From the NCBI GenBank assembly GCA_038030265.1, contig CM075941.1, forward strand, positions 45,756,164 to 45,820,163: 64,000 nt of DNA, written 5' to 3'. This document shows, one piece after another, positions 1 to 9,668 of this stretch. This DNA is from Corythucha ciliata. Its lineage: Eukaryota; Arthropoda; Insecta; Hemiptera; Tingidae. Both the position numbers and the translations under genes were made by a program. Under the pieces are notes generated by a model that was given only the letters and a program-made list of their open reading frames with translations, did not search any database and was not told where the DNA came from. Within the stretch, counting starts at the first letter, position 1; every line of letters starts with the position of its first letter.

Positions 1-544
1 TCGCAGTCTCAGACACGTATATTAGCGCTTTTTCCTTACATTTTGATGCGAACTTGCCCCAAGAACAGCATATTAGTGCAACTTCTCGTACATATTTATC
101 CGCTTAAGGACCTAAAAAAAAACTGGGAAACAGCGAGCAGCGTATTTTCTCTATCTTAGACGCGAAGTTACCGCCAGAAGGCGTGATGTCTCACAACTTG
201 AGCCTTCAGAATATCGCTTTTGTGGGCCAAGTCTATACCTAATACTCAGCTACACTCTTTGATGATAATCTTCAACGTTTTATTCCGACTTATTGGGTCG
301 GATGGATTGAAAATCGTCGGAAGGTGCCCATATCGCTGCCCAACAGCACACAAAAAGTTGTTTTCACCTATACCTACATCCATGAACATTTATGACCATA
401 AAAATCCTAATTTTTAAGCTTTCAACTTTAAGTTTTTCGGGGTCCCATAAATCCTCGCCCCTGCCTTACGCTATTTTTTACGCTATAATTAGCGCATTAT
501 TTCAAATCAATCTGCAATTTAGCGTTTTTCTCCATTTTACCCGC
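1..544. repeat. Left flank of Bel/Pao copy 1, shared with 53618-54155
   Basis: No gene is supported here. The stretch consists of degraded units of a dispersed repeat (blocks resembling TTAGCGCTTTTTCC and GCGAACTTGCCCC). It matches 53618-54155 almost base for base, including unique-looking sequence around 180-470. Because the match lies outside the LTR, it shows that the locus was duplicated as a block. The match begins at base 1, so the duplication probably extends beyond the window. Confidence 0.85.
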
Positions 545-646
545 TGTTTCGACTCGTAACAGAAACGCCTTAAATTCGTTCGAACCAACAATTATATTAT
601 TTTATTATGTAGGAACATGTGTGTGTGATGGTCCAGGGTTCAAACA
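545..646 (-). repeat. 3' LTR of Bel/Pao copy 1
   Basis: This 102-bp direct repeat starts TGTTTCGACTCG and ends GGTTCAAACA on the plus strand. Its partner is at 10831-10934 and a further copy at 54156-54257 differs by one base. The length is short for Bel/Pao, whose LTRs are usually a few hundred bases. Confidence 0.9.
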
Positions 647-654
647 TCTTCCCC
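647..654 (-). other. Polypurine tract of Bel/Pao copy 1
   Basis: On the minus strand GGGGAAGA lies immediately upstream of the 3' LTR, the expected position for the plus-strand DNA primer of an LTR element. Confidence 0.7.
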
Positions 655-661
655 GGGCGTC

Positions 662-1464
662 TTAAGTTTCAGGTGGAGGGCAAAGTCGGCGAACTGGCCG
701 CTGTATGATGCTGGAGGAAGTTACTGGAAGTCAATTCCAGGATAGACCTTAACGATGACACCTCTGTCCCATTGAAGAGGGGGAGCATTTTCTTCCACGA
801 CGAGTACCACATCCCCAATATTAGCTAATTTTGACGGTGTATTCCACCTGGTTTTTTGTTGCATTTCTTGTAGATATTCTAGTCGCCATCTTTTCCAAAA
901 TTGCTGCATTGTGTTCTTGATGAATCGCCATTTCGAGGTCAGAGTAGACCGATCGTCAAAATTTGGCTCGGCCGGCAAATTAGTCAAAGGACGTTGAACC
1001 AAAAAATGGGCTGGAGTTAAGACCGACAAATCTTTTGGAGACTTCGGCGACGTTACAGTCATAGGGCGAGAGTTAAGAACAGCTTCTACTTGGACCGAAA
1101 TAGTTTGAAAGGTTTCCATTGTTGGAATTTGATTCTTTAGTACCAGCTTAAGTAAACGCTTCATCGATTTGACGGCGCCCTCCCAAAGACCTCCGAAATG
1201 AGGTGCGTACGGAGGTATGAAGTGCCATTCGGTCAAATTGTTGGTGGCTTTCATCGAGCAAGCTTTTTGATGTTCCGGACTAAGTAGAAGATGCCGTAAT
1301 TTCTTAATTTCATTCGCGGCTCCAAGAAAATGTCGACCATTGTCACTCCAAACAGCTGACGGATAGCCTCTTCTTGAGACAAAACGTTCGTAGGCGATTA
1401 TCAACTTGTCTGTTGACAGGTCCGAAACGACTTCAATGTGGACTGCTTTCGTAGAAAAACACAA
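662..1464 (-). pseudogene. Bel/Pao integrase catalytic core plus DUF5641-like tail (copy 1)
   Basis: A 247-residue frame carries the integrase core: the second catalytic aspartate is in WSDNGRHFLGA, and the glutamate lies in the segment FGGLWEGAVKSMKRLL. It is followed by the LTPAHFL motif typical of Bel/Pao integrases and a tail with NIGDVVLVVEENAPPLQWDRG, matching the DUF5641-type domain. The first part of the core is in another frame upstream. Near 730 a stretch of about 30 bases present in copy 2 (54334-54360) is replaced by a short unrelated sequence, so the C-terminus is cut short. The frame as it stands cannot make a complete integrase. Confidence 0.9.
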
Positions 1465-2354
1465 GAAAACAGCAAGGTATACGTCTATTATCTTGGAGCC
1501 ACGCTTCCAGTGTTCGATACTTTGAAAGGCCCAGCAAAGTCGACACCGATAATGTGAAAAGGATAAGTACCGCTAACCCGTTCTTTGGGCAAATCAGTCA
1601 TAGGAGGCTCGTACGGTCGAGGCTTCACTGAAAAACATCGAACACACTTACTCAACTGACGCCGTACGGTATTTCTTCGAATGACGATCCAATACTGCGT
1701 TCTGATGTAAGCGTACGCAGCCTGAGGACCTACATGTAAACATGATGTGCGAGCTTGGTCAATTACAAGTCTTGTGAGAGGATGCTTTTGTGGAGTAGAG
1801 CAGGATGTTTCGCTTTCCCGGAAAGATTTGAATAGTTAAGACGTCCTCCAACTCGAAAAATTTCTTTGCAGTCGATGAAAAGACCCAGGACTTTTGTCAA
1901 ACGTACGTTTGGTTTCGAGAGTTGAGCGTCGGAGAGCTCCAGAGAAAGTTCTTGCGCCTGCGCTCTGTGAATTAATACATCCATCGCGTGTCTACGTTCT
2001 GAAGCTGATAGGGGGCCTATGCGTCGCACGTCCAACTACTGATTGAAGGGTAGTGAGATTGGAAAATTTGTCTTCCAGTACTTCTTTTAACCCTGTTAAT
2101 TCGCGGACTGAATACGAGGTGGTCAAAACAGTCTTGGTTTTGATTTGAACAGTTGGATGAACGAGCTCCGGAGTAATCCTGACTAGAGGCCAATTCAGGG
2201 GGTATTCTTTCAACCACGGGGGGCCTTCCCACCATAAATCATTGGTGAGGAGGTCCGAAGCTTTCAAGCCACGAGATGCTGAATCGGCAGGATTCTCTTC
2301 CGACGCTATGTGGTACCAGTGACTTGCAGCGAACGTTTGACAGGATGTCTGCAA
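1465..2354 (-). pseudogene. Bel/Pao RNase H end and integrase zinc-binding region (copy 1)
   Basis: Two overlapping frames (1992-2354 and 1763-2035) cover the linker IASEENPADSASRG, the WWEGPPWL motif and the start of the integrase N-terminal domain. The His/Cys zinc-binding part (CVRCF motif with upstream histidines) lies at about 1600-1740, without a long frame in this copy. The equivalent region of copy 2 (54973-55977) is one uninterrupted 334-residue frame, so the breaks here arose after the duplication. Confidence 0.85.
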
Positions 2355-3110
2355 CTCGGTTACCGACGAAAACTTTCCACACAGGTGGTGGATTTGCAGT
2401 AATCCACGATAGAGCTATCATAGAGTCACTGAAAGCAAGCACGTGCTCTGGATCGAGTCGAGGAATGAGTGGTAAAAACTTCTTAGTCGTTCTTCCCAGA
2501 AGTTGAGCGGCACAAAGTTCCAGACGTGGCACAGTGACTGGTTTCACTGGTGCGATACGAGCTTTTGCTGTTAAGAGGCGAACCGAACTGTCTTTTGAAT
2601 CTTGAGACCTGCTGACAATGTATAAAACTGCACCGTAGGCACGCTCCGAAGCGTCGGCGAAACCGACTAACCATAAGTCAGCTGAATGACTTTTTATAAG
2701 ACGAGGTAGTTTTATATTTTTCAATGCGGGGAGTTGAAGAGCCAAATTTTTCCAGTCATCAACAATGGAGAGGGGTAACTGATCGTCCCCGTGGTACGGG
2801 TTTTGACAAATTCTCCGGAAAATTCCTGTTGCAAAGACCGTTACTGGTATCAACCAGCCTAGGGGATCGAAAATCTTTGAAATTTGGCTTGCGATTTCTC
2901 ATTTTGTATAGATTTCGAGAACGGGGACTATGTCGAAATGGAACACACCTAGCTTTGGATTCCAACACAGCCCAAGAATTTTTAGAGTTTTTGCTTCTTG
3001 AATATCCATTGAAACCGAATCGAGAGAAGGAAGAATATGGTCTTTAGGAATGTCGTCGAGTAGCCTGGGGTGATTAGCTTCCCACTTCCTGGCTTCAAGA
3101 GCAAGCTACG
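2239..3110 (-). pseudogene. Bel/Pao A17 peptidase-like / RNase H region (copy 1)
   Basis: The 204-residue frame at 2239-2853 contains motifs of the Pao retrotransposon peptidase A17 family (PF05380), such as WLVGFADASERAYGAVLY and RLELCAAQLLGR, with aspartates of the RNase H fold in GFADAS and FSDSM. The upstream part (DPLGWLIPVTVFATG in copy 2) continues towards 3047 in other frames, so at least one frameshift separates the segments. Homology and order match copy 2 at 55979-56631. Confidence 0.88.
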
Positions 3111-3885
3111 GAAAGTAAATTTTGGACTTCTCGTCTTGTTTCAAGAGCCTCGTCGATAGTCGGACCACCACCGTTGATGTAATCCATAAATCCACGTACG
3201 TTCTTTTGAAAAGAATTTCAGAACCGACAGGGTGTGAATTTTTGTTTTCAACGGCTAAAGTTTGAACTACATTTCCCGCCAGGTATGGCGCGCATGCTGT
3301 TCCGTAAGTAACCGTAGTCAACCTGTAATCTTGAATCAGTTCGGTTGGGAAAAACCTTCATATGATGCGCAAGTATTCTCGGTCTGCAGGAAAACGTAAT
3401 AATTGGCGAAACATTTGACGAATGTCGGCTGTGAATACCCTCCGATCGAAACGAAACCTGGTGATGACATCTCCCAGGTTGAGTTGGAGTCTGGGTCCGG
3501 TGAGCAAAATGTCATTGAGAGAATTTCCGTTGGATGTACGTTGGAATGCGTTAAAGACCACACGGATTTGTTCAGGAGGTTCATCTGGGCGGTGTACAAC
3601 GGGGCAGGTAAAAATGTGTCTGGGCAGGTGTTCCATGTGACCGAGCTGCAAATATTCTCGAATAAAATTTTCATAAGGGGCCTTGAATTTCGGATCTTTT
3701 AGAAAAAGGCGTTCGATCGCCTTTCGCCGACTGGTACCCAAAACTGAAGGGTCGGTTCTGAACGGTAAAGTAACTATAAAACGACCATCAAGAGTCTTTC
3801 TAGTTGAATTGGCGAAAATGTCTTCTGCTTTAGATTCATCAGGCGTGAGTGGAAGAGCCTCTTCGACTGATTCCAGACGAAACAT
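3111..3885 (-). pseudogene. Bel/Pao reverse transcriptase (copy 1)
   Basis: The 175-residue frame at 3358-3885 holds RT palm motif A, FTADIRQMFRQ, with the first catalytic aspartate, and the conserved upstream IRVVFNAFQRTSNG. The palm motif expected to read YVDD lies around 3176-3196, in a different frame, and reads FMDY: the first aspartate is kept and the second is tyrosine. The same substitution is in copy 2. The enzyme would be inactive even without the frameshift near 3350. Confidence 0.88.
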
Positions 3886-3907
3886 TTGTTCTAAAAGGCG
3901 AGCATTG

Positions 3908-4916
3908 TCAGCAAAGGAGTCGCGAATTGTGGAAAACGTTGCAGTGGTGAGAGAGGGAAATGAGGGGTGTGGAAGAACAAGTGATTGGTTTTTCTTGATG
4001 ATTTTGTACGGTTCGAGAGAACTTGACTTGCTGCGAAATTTTCGAGGATTGAATGAGTTCGTTACGTTCGGATGTTCTTTTGGGATGAGAAGTCACGCTG
4101 GTGAATATATCGCGAGGATAAATGCGGTGCCAATTGGTACGTTGAGGAAGAGGTGCTGCGGTGGTGGAGTCTGGCTGTAATAAAGTCGTGATGAGGGGGC
4201 AGTGACGAGGAAGAGAATTATTGCTAGTATTGAGCAACGGATGCTTATTGGGTTGGCTATGTGAAGAGTCACGACGAGGGGAGTTTTCGTTGTCCACTAC
4301 TGAGGGGTGGAATTTGACTTGCTTCGAAGGGGGTTGTTTGAACGAGCCGGAGATTATCCAGCCGAGTGTGGTCTTTCTGGCGTTTGGAGAGCCCCTGATC
4401 GAATGTATGATCTCTCCTGAATCGATACGGTCGAACAGCTCAGAACCAAAGATGATCTCGGTGGGAGAAAAGACATGGTAGAAAGGATCGGCAAATCGAA
4501 GGCCATTCAGGTGAGACCATCGTTTACGAGGGAGTGTGAATGACGGTAAGCTAATGGCTGGGAAATCAGCGAGTACTCTAAACGATATCAAGAGATTGGA
4601 TAATGATGGATTTTGAAACAGGTAAGCTGACGCTATTCCTACGACTGTTGTACCTGTATTTCCTCCAACTCCAGCGATTGAACTTCGAAACGGTTCAACT
4701 TTCAATGACAATCTTTTGGCACACGACAAAGAAATGAAGTTTGGTTTCACTGCCCGTGTAGAGAATAGCGCGAACGAAGTGCCAGTTTCTACTATCCTGT
4801 GAAACTTGTACGGAGACTGTAAGAATTATCGAAACGTCGCGTTCCATGTCTGCTACCGATCGGTTTTTGGGGAATTTGTAGCAAGTGGAAGTAGCTGACG
4901 CATAATTGAGCTGCAC
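3908..4916 (-). pseudogene. Bel/Pao aspartic protease and N-terminal RT linker (copy 1)
   Basis: Two frames cover a DUF1758-type retroviral-like aspartic protease. The active-site triad that reads DTGS in copy 2 reads YTGS here, so the catalytic aspartate is lost. Immediately after GSET a one-base insertion shifts the frame in both copies, which dates that break before the duplication. The rest of the 280-residue frame (3908-4750) has the protease body ending in LGWIISGSF, then a low-complexity linker towards the RT. Confidence 0.87.
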
Positions 4917-5134
4917 ATAATTTTTAACAAATTTATTCGAAATAATTGACGAAAGGGATTTGACGGGGGACGGCGATCTTGAGCGAAGATATTGACGCGG
5001 AAAATTTTGATTTTCGTTCGGTGTAAAGTGCAGAGAGGATTGGTGCTTCTGTTTGCAAGAGGGGCAGGTCCTGCTTGAAGGGCAGGCGTCGACTGTATGC
5101 TTGAATGAAAAGCAATTCTCACAAAGATTGTTTA
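4917..5134 (-). pseudogene. Gag zinc-knuckle region of Bel/Pao copy 1 (after MITE)
   Basis: In the minus frame read just downstream of the MITE, closely spaced cysteines and histidines occur (LCENCFSFKHTVDACPS followed by RTCPSCKQKHQ), the paired knuckles found at the end of Bel/Pao gag. No long frame starts here because the MITE at 5135-6189 separates it from the rest of gag. Confidence 0.75.
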
Positions 5135-5288
5135 AGGCCCGTTCACAAGCTCTTTGTTTGTGTTGTGTGGTGTCTATGCAACCTATAAAAATGCTTCATT
5201 TTTCGAGGGAATAAATTTTGTTTGGTCGCATAGACTCCACGGGTTCGTTCGTTTGTCGTTCAGTGTAGTGGTGTAGGTGTAGTTCGAG

Positions 5289-5475
5289 TAAGGAACCTTT
5301 AAAGACGAGTAGACGCATACGGCGCCATGTTCGTTCTCATCAGTTTAATAAGATAGGTTGGGGGTGGTTTGTTGACATTCACAAAACATGAACAAAAGGT
5401 GGATTTTACAAGGCTGATAATTGATAAGAGCGAACATGGCGTCTGTGATTTTACCTGTCTGATTATAGGTTCTCT
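5289..5475. mobile_element. 187-bp hAT-like MITE nested in the Harbinger-like MITE
   Basis: It is absent from copy 2, and flanked by an 8-bp duplication AGTTCGAG at 5281-5288 and 5476-5483. The ends form an imperfect inverted repeat of about 55 bp (GGAACCT near the left end, AGGTTCT near the right, with a shared CGCCATGTTCG block). The 8-bp duplication fits the hAT superfamily. Confidence 0.85.
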
Positions 5476-5554
5476 AGTTCGAGCAGTCCGGGATTGACGT
5501 CATTTTTGAAAAGCAAACGAACGCTTTTCGTGCAAATGGCTAACCTAACGATAA

Positions 5555-5896
5555 AGTCATATGGAAAACCAAGTCATTAAACTTTATATTAATTGTATGT
5601 TAAAAAAATGAAGCGGTTCGTGGGTTGGGATTTTTGCTCCCGATACGTTGCGCTGCTCTACTATGAAAGTAGATCACCCGCTAAATTCAAAAATTATACA
5701 AAAGTTAAGTGTTGGAAAAAACATATTGTATCAAGATAGATATCACGCTACAACTTCAAACCGAAAATAAATATAATAATTTTTGTATTTGGCGGGTTTT
5801 CTCCTTTTTTATTCTTAACGGGAGCAAAAATCCCAACCCAAAATAAAAAACATTTTTTTCCTCGAGTCTGAGGACTTGGTTTTCCATATGACTTCG
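5555..5896. mobile_element. 342-bp Mutator-like MITE nested in the Harbinger-like MITE
   Basis: It is absent from copy 2, where CCTAACGATAAC is continuous; here CCTAACGATAA occurs at 5544-5554 and again at 5897-5907. The ends are an exact 21-bp inverted repeat starting AGTCATATGG, with three extra bases at the right. A second exact 22-bp inverted repeat (5621-5642 with 5819-5840, starting TGGGTTGGGA) lies inside. A 9-11 bp duplication suggests a Mutator-like origin; the assignment is tentative. Confidence 0.75.
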
Positions 5897-6189
5897 CCTA
5901 ACGATAACAAAATCGTTACCTTTATAATTTATTCCCGTTTCCCAGACAGAAATGTTGACAAAAGGTAATTATAGAGCAGGTTATAACATTTCGAGCAGCA
6001 AGCTCCTCCTAATTTTTCAGTGTAGATAGTGCTGCACTTAGCAGTCCGAGGTTTGACAAACGAACGCTTACAGTGTAGTTCGGGATTACAAAAGAACGCT
6101 TTTCGGACTGTTCGTGCAGTCCAGAGCAGCTCCGGACGACAAACGAACGAACCTCATACAACGTATACATAGAGCTTGTGAACGGGCCT

Positions 6190-6383
6190 TTACACAAATG
6201 AAATTTTTTCGAAGGTGGCTAGTCAAATTCAAAAATTGAGGGCATGAGTACAAAAAATAATTTTCTTTGCAAAAGACACAATTCTTTTTCCTAGAATTGT
6301 TAGAAACAGGCGAATTCTTACGAGGGCCGACGTTGAACGACGGGTGCTTGGGGCGGGGGGTTGATTAGCATGGACTTGCGAAG
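6190..6383 (-). pseudogene. Gag fragment with first zinc knuckle, copy 1
   Basis: This gag segment lies between the MITE and the piggyBac element. The corresponding part of copy 2 (59300-59650) reads through CVFCNENHFLYSC, a C-x2-C-x3-H-x4-C knuckle, in the minus direction. Here it is isolated and cannot be expressed as part of gag. Confidence 0.7.
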
Positions 6384-6387
6384 TTAA

Positions 6388-6403
6388 CCCTTAACGTCCT
6401 GAG
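6388..6403. repeat. piggyBac left terminal inverted repeat
   Basis: CCCTTAACGTCCTGAG abuts the target TTAA. It matches 9653-9668 in reverse complement with one mismatch. Confidence 0.92.
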
Positions 6404-6956
6404 AATTGATTTTTGGTCTGAATTATTGCGATGCTCACTTTTTCGGACAGATTTTGCATGCAAAATAACGGTGTGACACTTATTTTCAAAAACTTCTTGA
6501 CCGTTAATTAGTAATTAGCTAAAAACTAATTGGTGACACCTCAGGATATTTCAACAATTGGGTGGTGTCACCTATGACACTTCAGGATTGTCAATATATT
6601 TCCATGGTAGGTACATTGCACCAAGGGATGACTCAGGAATACTTCAGGAAGTAACACAGTAAAATCAGACTTTATTTTTCACAATCAGTCTTTTTACGAA
6701 ACTATGCTAGAACAGGAACTTCTTAGGTAAAACAGCCTTCTTCGGTAAATACCTAGTTTTTCAAAAATAGTTTTTAAAAAAATACCCGTAAAAAAGGGAA
6801 ATAGGAACCGTGGGAATGGGGTAAAGATTATGGTTGAATGTTGGACTAGGGCAGATTAGGTAGCCATAGGTGGTTTCGACGGTTTTGGCACATTTCAACT
6901 TGATTTTTCCAACTGTTTTCCCACTCTTCCTATTCACCCGGTTCCTCCTTGGTAAC

Positions 6957-9463
6957 TTAAGTTTTGTTGTGGTAACTATAAAAACAGTTTCTGTCTTTTT
7001 GAATGCAAAGCCTCACCTTGCACTTATCACACTCAATAAAGCTTTGGTTTTTCACGCAAAGCTTACATTTTCCACGTTTCTCAACAAAAACTGGAAAATG
7101 AGCAAACTCGTCATATCTCACACTATTCGTTTTAAATTTTGGTGTCAGCTGGGATTTGTTGTTTCCTTTTTTCGTCTGGAAAAGTCATAAAACGATAGCC
7201 ACATACAAAATTTAACAGGCTTACAAGATTGAAATATACCTTTTTAGAGCCGTTTCCGTTCCTTCCTCTACGTCCATGGAACACGAGACCTTCAGCGACG
7301 TCAAGTCGGAATTCTTTGTATTTTTTTCCCATCGACGGATTTTTAAGATTATGTATAATCCAGGCGTTGTTCAACACAAGATCGATGAGGTGGGAGAATA
7401 GGCCCATGTACCATTTGAATGTCCGTAGTGGCGTGCGAAAAAGAGCCACCATCATATCGGCTTTGTCAACCCCACCCATGTAGGAATTGTATTCCTTTAT
7501 TATTTTAGGGCAAGGCACTGGTGTTTTCTTTCCTTCTGCCTTCGAATATCTCAAGGAAGACGAAGCCGGCTCAGCGCCAACATAGGAGGACCCAATTGTG
7601 ACGATTCTCGTGTCCAGCCACTTCACAATGGTGACTTTTTTTCTCCGGCAGCTGACTTCGTCGAAAGCACCTCTGCCTTGTTGTTCAAGTTCCTTGTCCT
7701 TTTTGAGCAAGGCTGCAGCGTCTCCCAGACGATTGGACCTTAGTGTCCCAATCGACAGTATACCGTAATTATCTCTCAAATCGTGCATTAGTTTCGGTGA
7801 GCTGAAATAATTATCGAAGAAGACAGCGCTAAGGGCAGGGTCTCTGATGGTCTTCACTAGTGCAAGAACGCACTTAGTAGAAAAATTTTCGTTTTTTTCT
7901 CTTTCGGTGAAATTTGTTGAATTGAATGAATCGGCTCCAGAGAAGTAAAAAAAATCATAAGTGATGCCGGAAACTCCACATCGTGCAAACATTTTGAAAC
8001 CCCACTTAATCGGTTTCTTGGGCATATACTGTTTTCGTGAGCCGGCTTTTTTACCCTTGTATTTTATCATCATCTCGTCGATCGAATATTTTTTGTCAAT
8101 ACCATCGATTTCCAAGAACTTTTTCCGCAGGTACTCACTGACAGGACGGATTTTGAAGAAACGGTCTTCGTTGAGATCATCGTTATTCGCGAAGTGGAGA
8201 CATGCTCTTATTTTCTCGTAGCGATTCCTCGTCATTATGTTGGCAACGAGAGGTTGCCTGAGATGATCGGACCAATAATCCCTGTACGAAGCCATTTTTA
8301 CTACTCCCATTATTATTTCTACCGCTACAAAATCCTTTATGTCTTGGCGATTAACACCAATCGCGGTCGCCCCTCCACTTTTCTGGATGCTGTAACGGTT
8401 CGTTTCGTCGACTATAATGTCGAACAACTCGTCTGTAAAAAATTGGAGAAAAAAGTGGAGAGGAGTCATCGGGTTGTCTTCGTCATCTGGAGGAGTAGGC
8501 TCAAGCCGAGGCAAATCGACGCCATTCTGGAATGGTTTTTTCTCCCAACGAAAGTATCTCTTCAACTGAGGCTTCGTAGTTTTTTTCGGCTGACGCTTTT
8601 TCTTGGTCGAGGTTTTATTTTTGGTCTTTCGGCCTTTGAGTGCTTTCGTTTTTGATGCAGGGGGCGTCGTCACAATCTGTGGAGTTGGCGTCCTCAATGG
8701 AGGCGTAGTTGGTGCAGCCACGTTTGGATAGGATTGGGAAGTCGTCGTCACAATCGGTGGAGTTAGCGTCCTCAATGGAGGCGTAGTTGGTACAGATGTT
8801 ATTCCGACATCACAAAAAAGGACGTTTGAGGTGTCACATAATAATTGTTCGTCGTAAAAGTTCATCAAGTCAGGTGGATCGACAATGTCGAAAAACTTTT
8901 CAAGCGAATCTTGACATACTATTTCATCCTCATTTTCCTCTTCATCAGACTGGACGACTAATTTTGGGACCAATGAGCAAATGTATTTAGACCTCGATGA
9001 GATTTTTGGTCGCTGCAAGAGCAGAAAAAACACATTACTCCATCGAAAACAATCTTCGGGTGATAAGAAAAAATAGTTTCTCTTCAGAATATAACTTCAA
9101 TGCTATGCCATTTTTCGGGAGAACATTATTTTCATTTGAAATACAATATTAGATGGGACTGAGAAATTCATGAAGTTCAAACTAATATTGTTTCTGGAGA
9201 AAGCTTATAACGAACAAATCCTGGGGTGTCTCTGGTGACACCAACTCGAGAAATGCCGGGTTCCCTTGTGTCATAAGGTTTCACCAGTGACACCTTCGAA
9301 AAAACGTTTGTTGTAAACAAAATAATTAACTTTTTCATGGGATGTAGACTTTAGCGTAAACTCAAGAAGAATATTAATGCCACCTATAAATCGCATGCTG
9401 ACAACAAACGAACAAGTTGAACAAAAACCGTATTGGACTTACCGAGAATGAAGAGGAGGCCAT
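6957..9463 (-). CDS. piggyBac transposase, three exons, intact by this splice model
   Basis: This is a DDE-type transposase for cut-and-paste movement at TTAA. Exons in the minus direction are 9463-9443 (start ATGGCC, donor GTAAGT), 9012-7240 and 7175-6957; total 2013 nt, 670 residues. Intron 1 (9013-9442) ends in a pyrimidine-rich TTGCAG. Intron 2 (7176-7239, 64 nt) starts GTATAT and ends TTTTCCAG; a rival GTAAGC donor 15 nt further in restores the same frame. Unspliced, the long exon would stop at 7132 and lose the C-terminus. The three catalytic aspartates sit in YSIDEMMIKYKG, VFFDNYFSS and MGGVDKADMM. Exon 3 supplies the cysteine-rich domain (CKLC, CDKC and LC pairs followed by NCF), needed for DNA binding in the family. 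The N-terminus is acidic, then basic and Lys-rich. Confidence 0.9.
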
Positions 9464-9652
9464 GATGATGATCCGATGAGAGCGGTTGCCCAACTAACGT
9501 CTGTTTAAAAAAACTAGACGAAATAACCGCCAAACAGTGCTGATAAACGATCAAGGAGACTTCTATCGGTATATCGATACTTAGCTTTGACTTGGAGAGA
9601 GAATAGGGAATTTAAAAAAAATAAGAAATAATTGTGGTGTCACAAGAGACAC

Positions 9653-9668
9653 CTTAGGACGTTAAGGG
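9653..9668. repeat. piggyBac right terminal inverted repeat
   Basis: CTTAGGACGTTAAGGG is the reverse complement of the left terminus apart from one base. It is followed by T then CGATGAGG, so the right TTAA duplicate has lost three bases. Confidence 0.9.

Larger units (their letters stand above)
5135..6189. mobile_element. Harbinger-like MITE, copy 1, itself host to two insertions
   Basis: The termini are inverted repeats beginning AGGCCCGTTCACAAGC, flanked by TTA at 5132-5134 and 6190-6192, the 3-bp duplication typical of PIF/Harbinger elements. The copy at 58777-59290 is 514 bp. This copy is 1055 bp because two further elements (5289-5475 and 5555-5896, each with its own duplication) sit inside. 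No coding capacity was seen. A 116-bp relative is at 38347-38462. Confidence 0.85.
6388..9668 (-). mobile_element. piggyBac transposon, 3281 bp, apparently full length
   Basis: Terminal inverted repeats start CCCTTAACGTCCT at both ends and match at 15 of 16 positions. The left TTAA target (6384-6387) is intact; on the right only one T of the expected TTAA remains before CGATGAGG. Copy 2 of the Bel/Pao element keeps the unoccupied TTAA (around 59661-59664), proving both boundaries. Several GGTGTCACC/GTGACACC-type motifs lie near each end. One spliced transposase gene fills the interior. Confidence 0.95.

Noticed and set aside
7132..7240. Apparent frameshift separating the piggyBac transposase from its cysteine-rich C-terminus
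   Set aside because: A 64-nt GT-AG intron (7176-7239) with a good acceptor joins the two frames exactly, so a disabling mutation is not needed.
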